NCBI RefSeq assembly: GCF_017744435.1
Contig: NZ_JAGIBG010000012.1
Location: 1-64,000 of the forward strand
DNA from: Pseudomonas sp.
Lineage (GTDB): Bacteria; Pseudomonadota; Gammaproteobacteria; Pseudomonadales; Pseudomonadaceae
Direction of reading: 5' to 3'
Length of the DNA: 64,000 nucleotides
The translations under genes and the position numbers were made by a program. The notes under the pieces were generated by a model. It made no database searches, was not told the DNA's origin, and worked only from the letters and a program-made list of their open reading frames with translations. Every line of letters begins with the position of its first letter. Within the stretch, counting starts at the first letter, position 1. Shown piece after piece: positions 54,835 to 64,000 of the stretch.

Positions 54835-55575
54835 ATGAGCCTGCAAGGTAAAGTTGCACTGGTCACCGGCGCCAGCCGTGGTATTGGCCAGGCCATCGCC
54901 CTCGAACTGGGCCGCCAGGGCGCGACCGTGATCGGTACCGCCACTTCGGCTTCCGGTGCCGAGCGCATCGCCGCCACCTTGAAAGAGCACGGCATCACTG
55001 GCACCGGCATGGAACTGAACGTCACCAGCGCCGAGTCCGTGGAAGCAGTACTGGGCGCCATCGGCGAGCAGTTCGGCGCCCCCGCCATCCTGGTCAACAA
55101 TGCCGGTATCACCCGCGACAACCTCATGCTGCGCATGAAGGACGACGAGTGGTTCGACGTGATCGACACCAACCTGAACAGCCTCTACCGTCTGTCCAAG
55201 GGCGTGCTGCGTGGCATGACCAAGGCGCGCTGGGGTCGTATCATCAGCATCGGTTCGGTCGTCGGTGCCATGGGCAACGCCGGCCAGGCCAACTACGCGG
55301 CGGCCAAGGCCGGCCTCGAAGGCTTCAGCCGCGCCCTGGCGCGTGAAGTGGGTTCGCGTGGCATCACCGTCAACTCGGTGACCCCGGGCTTCATCGACAC
55401 CGACATGACCCGCGAGCTGCCAGAAGCGCAGCGCGAAGCCCTGCAGACCCAGATTCCGCTGGGCCGCCTGGGCCAGGCTGACGAAATCGCCAAGGTGGTT
55501 TCGTTCCTGGCGTCGGACGGCGCTGGCTACGTTACCGGCGCCACCGTGCCGGTCAACGGCGGGATGTACATGTAA
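54835..55575 (+). CDS. fabG: 3-oxoacyl-ACP reductase
   Basis: 246 aa short-chain dehydrogenase: NADP site GASRGIGQ, NNAGITRDN, catalytic YAAAK, and the family C-terminus GYVTGATVPVNGGMYM. It reduces 3-ketoacyl-ACP in each elongation cycle. GGAGAAGCTTGC lies before the ATG. Confidence 0.97.
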   Translation: MSLQGKVALVTGASRGIGQAIALELGRQGATVIGTATSASGAERIAATLKEHGITGTGMELNVTSAESVEAVLGAIGEQFGAPAILVNNAGITRDNLMLRMKDDEWFDVIDTNLNSLYRLSKGVLRGMTKARWGRIISIGSVVGAMGNAGQANYAAAKAGLEGFSRALAREVGSRGITVNSVTPGFIDTDMTRELPEAQREALQTQIPLGRLGQADEIAKVVSFLASDGAGYVTGATVPVNGGMYM

Positions 55576-55778
55576 AACTGCAACGCAATGTGACGGATTG
55601 CTTCAAAAAAGAGTCATACTGCGAGCCTAAAATCCGTTATAAAGCTGCAACCAGATTCCAGGCAGCGGGTGCGGTGGCTCAAGGGAAGGTGCGTACCGCT
55701 TGAAAAGCGAACGTCTTTCTATAAACTTGGTCACCGGCCAGCTGCCTGACATATGTCCATTAGGAGTGAAAACTAGGT

Positions 55779-56015
55779 ATGAGCACCATCGAAGAACGCG
55801 TCAAGAAAATCGTCGCCGAGCAACTGGGCGTCAAGGAAGAGGAAGTGACTGTTGAGAAGTCCTTCGTCGATGACCTGGGTGCCGATTCGCTTGACACCGT
55901 TGAGCTGGTGATGGCTCTGGAAGAGGAATTCGAGACCGAAATCCCTGACGAAGAAGCCGAGAAGATCACTACCGTTCAAGCTGCAATCGACTACGTCAAA
56001 AACCACCAGGCTTAA
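55779..56015 (+). CDS. acpP: Acyl carrier protein
   Basis: 78 aa, acidic, with the phosphopantetheine Ser in [11 protein letters not shown] (residue 37). TTAGGAGTG lies upstream. The 203-base gap before it and a strong terminator after it suggest its own high-level transcript. Confidence 0.98.
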   Translation: MSTIEERVKKIVAEQLGVKEEEVTVEKSFVDDLGADSLDTVELVMALEEEFETEIPDEEAEKITTVQAAIDYVKNHQA

Positions 56016-56046
56016 GACGTTGTAGTCGACGCTTCTTGTCGAGAAG

Positions 56047-56079
56047 AACCGCACTGCCTTTGCCGGCGTGCGGTTTTTT
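56047..56079 (+). terminator. Terminator after acpP
   Basis: Stem AACCGCAC / GTGCGGTT with a 13-base loop and six T residues. It would limit readthrough from acpP into fabF. Confidence 0.88.
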
Positions 56080-56188
56080 CTTTGCGAGCCTTCAGCGTCG
56101 CTTCACTCGCGCCAAGAGCTTGTTGCCATTTCATTCCATTGCTTGAATGCAATGGCAAGAAACTCTGTGATTAGAAAAGGAGAGTACT

Positions 56189-57433
56189 GTGTCGCGTAGA
56201 CGCGTCGTGGTCACCGGTATGGGTATGCTGTCGCCACTGGGTACCGATGTACCGAGCACCTGGCAGGGCATTCTGGCTGGCCGCAGTGGCATTGGTCCGA
56301 TCGAACACACGGACCTGTCTGCCTACTCCACCCGTTTTGGCGGCTCGGTGAAAGGCTTCGAGGTTGAGCAGTACCTGTCGGCCAAAGAGGCCCGCAAGCT
56401 CGACCTGTTCATCCAGTACGGCCTGGCGGCCGGTTTCCAGGCTGTGCGTAATGCCGGCCTGGAAGTCACCGACGCCAACCGTGAGCGCATTGGCGTGGCC
56501 ATGGGCTCGGGTATTGGCGGCCTGACCAACATCGAAGAAACCAGCCGTACCTTGCACGAGCAGGGCCCGCGCCGTATTTCGCCGTTCTTCGTGCCGGGTT
56601 CGATCATCAACATGATCTCCGGTTTCCTGTCGATCCACCTGGGGCTGCAGGGGCCGAACTACGCCATCGCCACCGCCTGCACCACCGGCACCCACTGCAT
56701 CGGCATGGCCGCGCGCAACATCGCCTATGGCGAAGCCGACGTGATGATCGCCGGTGGTGCCGAGATGGCCGCTTGCGGCCTGGGCATGGGCGGCTTCGGT
56801 GCGTCCCGTGCGCTGTCGACCCGCAACGATGAGCCAACCCGTGCCAGCCGTCCGTGGGACAAGGGCCGTGATGGCTTCGTGCTGTCCGACGGTGCCGGTG
56901 CGCTGGTGCTCGAAGAACTCGAACACGCCAAGGCCCGTGGTGCCACCATCTATGCCGAGCTGGTCGGTTTCGGCATGAGCGGTGACGCCTACCACATGAC
57001 CTCGCCACCCGACAGCGGTGAAGGTGCAGCCCGTTGCATGGCCAATGCCCTGCGCGATGCTGGCATCCAACCTGAAGCGGTCAGCTACATCAACGCCCAC
57101 GGTACCTCGACCCCGGCCGGCGACATCGCCGAAGTGGCGGCGATCAAGCGCGTGTTCGGCGAGCATGCCTACAAGCTGGCAGTCAGTTCGACCAAGTCGA
57201 TGACCGGTCACCTGCTCGGCGCTGCCGGCGCGGTAGAGGCGATCTTCAGCGTGTTGGCGATCAACAGCCAGATGGCGCCGCCGACCATCAACCTCGACGA
57301 GCCGGACGAAGGCTGCGACCTCGACTTCGTACCGCACGAAGCGCGCAGCATGCCGATCGACGTGGTGCTGTCCAACTCGTTCGGCTTTGGTGGCACCAAC
57401 GGTTCGCTGGTGTTCCGCCGGTTCATCGATTGA
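56189..57433 (+). CDS. fabF: 3-oxoacyl-ACP synthase II
   Basis: 414 aa, GTG start with AAAAGGAGAG upstream. Active site Cys in [12 protein letters not shown], His in [11 protein letters not shown] and in [12 protein letters not shown], the Cys-His-His triad of KAS II. It extends acyl chains and controls the unsaturated fatty acid ratio. Its stop overlaps the pabC start (TGATG). Confidence 0.97.
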   Translation: MSRRRVVVTGMGMLSPLGTDVPSTWQGILAGRSGIGPIEHTDLSAYSTRFGGSVKGFEVEQYLSAKEARKLDLFIQYGLAAGFQAVRNAGLEVTDANRERIGVAMGSGIGGLTNIEETSRTLHEQGPRRISPFFVPGSIINMISGFLSIHLGLQGPNYAIATACTTGTHCIGMAARNIAYGEADVMIAGGAEMAACGLGMGGFGASRALSTRNDEPTRASRPWDKGRDGFVLSDGAGALVLEELEHAKARGATIYAELVGFGMSGDAYHMTSPPDSGEGAARCMANALRDAGIQPEAVSYINAHGTSTPAGDIAEVAAIKRVFGEHAYKLAVSSTKSMTGHLLGAAGAVEAIFSVLAINSQMAPPTINLDEPDEGCDLDFVPHEARSMPIDVVLSNSFGFGGTNGSLVFRRFID

Positions 57434-58248
57434 TGCACAGCTGGATCGACGGCCAGCCCGCGACTGCGATCAATTTGCAGAACCGCGGCCTGGCCTACGG
57501 CGATGGCCTGTTCGAGACCATCGCCGTGCGCGCTGGCCGGCCCAGTCTGCTGGGCGGCCATCTGGCCCGCCTGTCGCTGGGTTGCCAGCGGCTGATGATC
57601 GACGCCGACCTGGCGCTGGTGCGTGATGAAATCCTGCGCTTTGCCAGCCAGCTCGGTGACGGTGTTGCCAAGCTGGTCCTCACCCGCGGCGACAGCCAGC
57701 GTGGCTACGCGCCGGTTGCCGGCGCTGCGCCGCGCCGGATCCTCCAGGGCAGTCCGCTGCCCAGCTATCCTGTCGAGCATGCCGAGCACGGTGTGCGGCT
57801 TTTCCCTTGCCAGACCCGGCTTGGGGAGCAACCGTTACTGGCCGGTCTCAAACACCTCAATCGCCTGGAGCAGGTGCTGGCCCGTGCCGAGTGGCAGGAC
57901 AGCGAACATGCCGAAGGCCTGATGCGTGACGGGCAGGGCAGGGTGATCGAAGGCGTATACAGCAATCTGTTCCTGGTGCGCGATGGCGTGCTGCTCACGG
58001 CTGACCTCAGTCGTTGCGGCGTCGCCGGCGTGATGCGCGGTGCCCTGCTGGAGCAGGCGCAACAGCTGGGCATGGCGGTACAGGTGCGTGATATCGCATT
58101 CGACGAACTGCAACAGGCGGATGAAGTGTTCGTCTGCAACAGTGTCTACGGTGTCTGGCCCGTGCGTGGAATTGCCGCGCTGAACTGGTCGCCGGGCCCA
58201 CTCACCCGTAAACTGCAGGCCGTTGCCCGTACGTTACTGGATACCTGA
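57433..58248 (+). CDS. pabC: Aminodeoxychorismate lyase
   Basis: 271 aa from the ATG at 57433 ([14 protein letters not shown]). Class IV aminotransferase fold: RGLAYGDGLFETI near the start, the PLP lysine in LLAGLKHLNRLEQVLA and EGVYSNLFLV. It makes p-aminobenzoate for folate. It is conserved between fabF and mltG. Confidence 0.95.
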   Translation: MHSWIDGQPATAINLQNRGLAYGDGLFETIAVRAGRPSLLGGHLARLSLGCQRLMIDADLALVRDEILRFASQLGDGVAKLVLTRGDSQRGYAPVAGAAPRRILQGSPLPSYPVEHAEHGVRLFPCQTRLGEQPLLAGLKHLNRLEQVLARAEWQDSEHAEGLMRDGQGRVIEGVYSNLFLVRDGVLLTADLSRCGVAGVMRGALLEQAQQLGMAVQVRDIAFDELQQADEVFVCNSVYGVWPVRGIAALNWSPGPLTRKLQAVARTLLDT

Positions 58249-58252
58249 ATTC

Positions 58253-59380
58253 GTGAGACGCAAATTCCTGCTGCTGCTGGAAATGGGCTTGATCCTCGCC
58301 GGCCTGGCCTTGGGCTGGTCGGCCTGGAAGATCAACTCGGTGCTCGAGCAGCCCCTGCACGTGGCCGAAGAGCGCCTGCTCGACGTGCCCAGCGGCACCA
58401 ACCCCAACCGCATGTTTTATCGCATGCAGGCCGACGGCTTGCTCGATGACGCCGTTTGGCTGCGCTTGTACTGGCGCTTCAACATGGCCGGCACACAGTT
58501 GCATAGCGGCGAGTATCGCCTCACTCCCGGCATGACCGTGGAAGACCTGTTCGACGTCTGGCGCCGTGGCGATGTGGTGCAGTACAACCTGACCCTGGTC
58601 GAAGGCTGGACCTTCCGCCAGGTGCGTTCGGCGGTGGCCAAGCATGAAAAGCTCAAGCACACCCTGGATGGCCTTTCCGACTCCGAGGTGATGGACAAGC
58701 TTGGCCACACCGGCGTGTTTCCTGAAGGCCGCTTCTTCCCCGACACTTACCGCTTCGTGCGCGGCATGAGTGACGTCGAGCTGCTGCAGCAGGCGTACAT
58801 GCGCCTGGACGAAGTGCTGGCCAAGGAATGGGCCGAGCGCACCACCGACCTGCCTTACCGTGACCCCTACCAGGCCTTGATCATGGCCTCGCTGGTGGAG
58901 AAGGAAACCGGTATCCCCCAGGAGCGTGGGCAGATCGCCGGCGTTTTCGTCCGCCGCCTGCGCCTGGGCATGATGCTGCAGACCGACCCGACGGTGATCT
59001 ATGGCATGGGTGAGCGCTACAACGGCAAGATTTCCCGCGCCGACCTGCGCGAACCGACGCCTTACAACACCTACACCATGACCGGCCTGCCACCGACACC
59101 GATCGCCATGGTCGGGCGCGAGGCGATCCATGCCGCGCTCAACCCGTCCGATGGCACCAGCCTGTACTTCGTCGCCCGTGGCGATGGCAGCCACGTGTTC
59201 TCCGACGACCTGGATGATCACAACTCGGCGGTACGCGAGTTTCAGCTCAAGCGTCGCGCGGATTATCGGTCCAGCCCGGCGCCGCAGGGTGCACCCGCGG
59301 ACGCGGCCGAGCCCGCTGAGCAGGGTCCTGCCAGCGAGGCCGCGCCAGTCGATGCACCAACGCCTGACGAACAACATTAA
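58253..59380 (+). CDS. mltG: Endolytic murein transglycosylase MltG
   Basis: 375 aa from the GTG at 58253 (VRRKFLLLLEMGLILAG); a frame that extends 10 codons further lies within pabC. One N-terminal membrane helix, then a LysM-like segment and the YceG domain with the catalytic Glu in ASLVEKETGIPQE and NTYTMTGLPPTPIAMVG. An acidic Ala/Pro-rich tail closes it. It cuts nascent peptidoglycan strands at the inner membrane. Confidence 0.95.
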   Translation: MRRKFLLLLEMGLILAGLALGWSAWKINSVLEQPLHVAEERLLDVPSGTNPNRMFYRMQADGLLDDAVWLRLYWRFNMAGTQLHSGEYRLTPGMTVEDLFDVWRRGDVVQYNLTLVEGWTFRQVRSAVAKHEKLKHTLDGLSDSEVMDKLGHTGVFPEGRFFPDTYRFVRGMSDVELLQQAYMRLDEVLAKEWAERTTDLPYRDPYQALIMASLVEKETGIPQERGQIAGVFVRRLRLGMMLQTDPTVIYGMGERYNGKISRADLREPTPYNTYTMTGLPPTPIAMVGREAIHAALNPSDGTSLYFVARGDGSHVFSDDLDDHNSAVREFQLKRRADYRSSPAPQGAPADAAEPAEQGPASEAAPVDAPTPDEQH

Positions 59381-61001
<1,621 letters not shown>

Positions 61002-61031
61002 TTTCCCATCTTTTCATGTGTGCCGCCTCCC

Positions 61032-61814
61032 ATGCTCGTAGATTCCCATTGCCATCTCGACCGTCTTGACCTGAGCGCCCACCAGGGCTCACTCGATGCT
61101 GCCCTGCAGGCGGCACGCGAGCGTGGGGTCGGGCATTTTCTGTGCATTGGCGTCAGCGCCGAAAATGCCGGGGCGGTGAAGGCGCTGAGCGAGCAGTACG
61201 CCGATGTCGACTGCTCGGTGGGCGTGCATCCGCTGGACCTGGCGCCGGGCGAGACGCCGGCGCTGGAGTGGCTGCTGCGCGAGCTGGCGCATCCGCATGT
61301 GGTGGCGATTGGCGAAACCGGGCTGGACTACCATTACGAACCGGAGGCCGCCGAGCTGCAGCAGGCATCGTTCCGCCTGCACCTGGAGGCCTCGCGCCAG
61401 ACCGGCAAGCCGGTGATCGTGCATACTCGCGCGGCGCGGGCCGATACCCTGGCGCTGCTGGGTGAGGCAAATCTGCCTCAGGCGGGCGTGTTGCACTGCT
61501 TTACCGAAGACTGGGACATGGCCAAGGCGGCGCTGGACCTGGGCTACTACATCTCGTTGTCCGGCATTGTCACCTTCCGCAATGCCGATGCCCTGCGCGA
61601 GGTGGCGCGGCAGGTGCCGGTCGACCGCCTGCTGGTGGAAACCGATTCGCCGTACCTGGCACCGATCCCGCATCGTGGCAAGCCGAATTTGCCGCAGTAT
61701 GTGCGGGAGGTGGCGGAGTATGTGGCATCGTTGCGTGGGGTCAGCTACGACCAGCTGGCCGAGCAGACCACGTCCAACTTCAAGCGCCTGTTCCCGCTCG
61801 CGCGAGTAGCTTGA
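61032..61814 (+). CDS. TatD family metal-dependent hydrolase
   Basis: 260 aa from the ATG at 61032 (MLVDSHCHLDRLDL); a GTG four codons upstream is possible. All TatD metal sites are present: DSHCHLDR, GVHPLD, GETGLDYHY, VHTRAA, HCFTED and ETDSPYLAP. It is a deoxyribonuclease-like hydrolase of the amidohydrolase fold. It closes the fab-holB gene run. Confidence 0.94.
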   Translation: MLVDSHCHLDRLDLSAHQGSLDAALQAARERGVGHFLCIGVSAENAGAVKALSEQYADVDCSVGVHPLDLAPGETPALEWLLRELAHPHVVAIGETGLDYHYEPEAAELQQASFRLHLEASRQTGKPVIVHTRAARADTLALLGEANLPQAGVLHCFTEDWDMAKAALDLGYYISLSGIVTFRNADALREVARQVPVDRLLVETDSPYLAPIPHRGKPNLPQYVREVAEYVASLRGVSYDQLAEQTTSNFKRLFPLARVA

Positions 61815-61827
61815 ATCCAGCCCAATC

Positions 61828-61871
61828 GCTTTTGCTCTGCTTTTGCTCTGCTTTTGCTCTGCTTTTGCTCT
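61828..61871. repeat. Four 11-bp tandem repeats
   Basis: Four exact copies of GCTTTTGCTCT from 61,828 to 61,871, followed by a degraded unit. They border the left arm of the large inverted repeat. The period of 11 is not a multiple of three and no gene crosses it. Confidence 0.93.
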
Positions 61872-61872
61872 G

Positions 61873-62550
61873 CTTTGCTTCTAAGCGCGAGGTAGTCCAG
61901 GCGACGCAGAGTGCGACTTCAGGAGGCCGAGCGCAGGCGTCTGGAGGGCCAGGGTGCGTAGCACCCCTTCGGCGTAGCCGAAGGCGCGAGATGTAGACTT
62001 GCGTAGCAAGTCGTAGGCCGCGCGGGCCCGGAAGGCGCCGGAGTGAGGGAACCCCGGAGCGCAGCGTAGGGGCCGGATGATGGGAGCGGGGGTTTTTGCC
62101 TACTTTTTGCCCAGTCAAAAAGTAGGTCGCCGTAAAGGCGAAAAGGTGATTCAGCGCCACCATGGCGAATGAATGTAGACCTGATTTGAAAGCCCACATC
62201 CAAAAGCCAAAAGCCAAAAGCCCGAGCGCGATGGTTTTGATTCAGTCGAATACATTCATTTGCGATGGCGACTCACAGTCACCTTTCCGCCCTTACGGCG
62301 GGTCACTTTTTGACTGGGCAAAAAGTAACCAAAAACCCCGGCTCCCATCATCCGGCCCCTGCGCTGCGCTCCGGGGTCCCCTCACTCCGGCGCCTTCCGG
62401 GCCCGCGCGGCCTACGACTTGCTGCGCAAGTCTACATCTCGCGCCTTCGGCTACGCCGAAGGGGTGCTGCGCACCCTGGCCCTCCAGACGCCTACGTTCG
62501 GCCTCCTGAAGTCGCACTCAGCGTCGCCTGAACTACCGCGCGCTTAGAAG

Positions 62551-62555
<5 letters not shown>
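61873..62555. repeat. Large inverted repeat with about 300-bp arms
   Basis: The left arm (about 61,873-62,180) and the right arm (about 62,248-62,555) are complementary copies at roughly 85-90 percent identity, separated by a 66-base spacer. For example TGCGACTTCAGGAGGCCGA in the left arm pairs with TCGGCCTCCTGAAGTCGCA in the right, and CTTTTTGCCCAGTCAAAAAG is in both. Each arm itself contains small dyads (CCCTTCGGCGTAGCCGAAGG). Open reading frames across it are composition artefacts. It has no transposase gene. Confidence 0.88.
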
Positions 62556-62848
<293 letters not shown>

Positions 62849-63982
62849 TCAGTGCATGGCCAGGCGCCGTACTTGCAGGACAGCTTCGTCGATTAGCTGC
62901 TCGCTGGTGTAGAAATGTGGCGAAAATCGTATACCTGGCCCTCTTAGGGCACAGATCGTCTGCTCCGCCAGCAGGCTTTGATAGATCGCCGTGCTGTCCT
63001 GCCCCTGAAGGCTGAAGGTAACGATGCCCGCCCGTTTTTCCGGGGATGCGGGGCTATGCAGGCGTACCCCGGGAATACCGGCCAGGCCCTGAAGCAGTTG
63101 CTCGACCCGCAGCTGCAATTGCCGGCCGACCTCGTCCATGCCGATTTCCTCCAGCAATGACAGGCTGGCCTCCAGGGCGCACGCGCCCAGCATGTTCGGG
63201 CTGCCGCATTCAAAGCGCCTTGCGCTGTGAGCCGGCCGCCACTCGCGACGATCGAAGTCGCCCAGGTGCTCCAGCATATGCCAGCCATAGGCATGCAGCT
63301 TAAGCTGCGGGCGCAACGCCGCGCGGCAATAGAACAAGCCCAGGCCCTCGGGCCCGAGCATCCACTTGTGGCCGTCAGCCATGGCGAAATCGCACTGATA
63401 GCGCTGCACATCGAAGGGCAGGGCGCCAATCTGCTGGATGGCATCGACGCAGAACAGGACATGGCGGGCCTGGCAGCCTTCCCCGAGGCGGGGCAGGTCC
63501 AGGCGCAGGCCGCTGGCAAACTGCACGGCGCTCACGGCCAGCAGGCGCGTACGCGGGCCGCAGGCCGCCAGCAGCGCTGCTTCCGGGTCTGGCCCGGCAA
63601 GGCTCACCTCGGTCACCACGACGCCGCGCTCGCGCAACGCTTCCCACACGACACGGTTGGAGGGAAATTCCTCGTCGCTGATCACCACCTGGTCGCCGGC
63701 TTGCCAGTCGAGGCCGAAAGCGACCAGTGACAGCGCCTCGGAGGTGTTCTTCACCAGCGCGATATCAGCCCAGGAGGGGGCGTTGACCAGGCGCGCCAGC
63801 CTTTCTCGCAGCCTGCGTTCGGTGGCCAACCATTTCGGGTATCCACTCGCACCCTGGTTCACGTTGTCACGGGCAAAGCGCGCCACGGCCTCGCTGGCCC
63901 GGCGCGGCCAGGGAGCGATGGCCGCATGGTTCAGGTATCGCAGCCCCGGCGCCTGTTCGAACTCATCGTGAAACATAGACAT
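62849..63982 (-). CDS. Class V aminotransferase
   Basis: 377 aa. PLP lysine in MADGHKWMLGPEGLGLFY near residue 210, with HAAIAPWP at the start, KNTSEAL (phosphate-binding) and FCVDAIQQIG (Asp for the PLP ring nitrogen). Fold type I, in the class that includes cysteine desulfurases and isopenicillin N epimerase-like proteins; it lacks the conserved desulfurase active Cys loop as far as I can see, so a transaminase/epimerase role is likelier. The start is the ATG at 63982 or at 63976. It has no cotranscribed neighbour in the window. Confidence 0.88.
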   Translation of the reverse strand: MSMFHDEFEQAPGLRYLNHAAIAPWPRRASEAVARFARDNVNQGASGYPKWLATERRLRERLARLVNAPSWADIALVKNTSEALSLVAFGLDWQAGDQVVISDEEFPSNRVVWEALRERGVVVTEVSLAGPDPEAALLAACGPRTRLLAVSAVQFASGLRLDLPRLGEGCQARHVLFCVDAIQQIGALPFDVQRYQCDFAMADGHKWMLGPEGLGLFYCRAALRPQLKLHAYGWHMLEHLGDFDRREWRPAHSARRFECGSPNMLGACALEASLSLLEEIGMDEVGRQLQLRVEQLLQGLAGIPGVRLHSPASPEKRAGIVTFSLQGQDSTAIYQSLLAEQTICALRGPGIRFSPHFYTSEQLIDEAVLQVRRLAMH

Positions 63983-64000
63983 GGTTGGATGATCCGTGCA

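Noticed and set aside
62162..62509. 115-codon frame and neighbours in the inverted repeat
   Set aside because: Both arms yield similar Ser/Pro/Arg-rich frames on opposite strands; these recur as spurious calls in pseudomonad repeats and have no ribosome site.

Overview
The window is high-GC chromosomal DNA of a Pseudomonas, most likely of the P. putida group. This rests on three things: housekeeping genes in the pseudomonad order (exbB-exbD-lpxK-ycaR-kdsB-ptp-murB | rne | rluC ... plsX-fabD-fabG-acpP-fabF-pabC-mltG-tmk-holB-tatD), palindromic elements with the P. putida-type REP core GCGGG(C/T)(A/T)(A/T)(A/G)CCCGC, and close protein similarity to pseudomonad families. I see no integrase, transposase, CRISPR array or phage gene.

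Region 1 (1-300) carries two identical tRNA-Gly(GCC) genes and a strong terminator. Region 2 (309-25,895) is accessory and holds the most interesting material. It has two back-to-back transcription units around a 184-bp divergent control region (11,362-11,545). Leftward are a 1,662-aa RHS protein with a core and a variable C-terminal tip, an Ig-like repeat protein, a pertactin-type autotransporter and another Ig-like protein. Rightward is a tight six-gene operon: a third Ig-like protein, three large paralogues in tandem, a small secreted cysteine protein, and a second RHS protein that stops before the RHS core terminus. The three paralogues share an N-terminal module that recalls the P47/OrfX (TULIP-fold) proteins of clostridial neurotoxin clusters; this is from memory and unconfirmed. 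I do not recognise the combination as a described system. It looks like an exported, modular host- or insect-interaction locus. Region 3 (25,937-30,939) is a chaperone-usher fimbrial operon (pilin, chaperone, usher, tip adhesin) with a hairpin between pilin and chaperone.

Region 4 (31,158-44,375) is core metabolism and envelope: a PA2817-like protein, FadE-type acyl-CoA dehydrogenase, a glutathione transferase, a YadGH-type ABC exporter, a DUF2062 membrane protein whose end overlaps the exporter gene on the other strand, ComEC, and the ExbBD/LpxK/KdsB/MurB operon for lipopolysaccharide and peptidoglycan precursors.

Region 5 (44,500-51,919) has RNase E with an expanded EERAPR-repeat tail, an 800-bp gene-free leader region, RluC, a HAD phosphatase, an SppA-type peptidase and a Maf-family pyrophosphatase. 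Region 6 (52,016-61,814) is the yceD-rpmF-plsX-fab cluster for fatty acid synthesis, continuing into pabC-mltG-tmk-holB-tatD. The yceD promoter sits so close to its ATG that the mRNA should be nearly leaderless, and pilZ, which follows holB in P. aeruginosa, is absent. Region 7 (61,815-62,848) has no gene. It is a roughly 300-bp-armed inverted repeat bordered by short tandem repeats. A class V aminotransferase gene closes the window.
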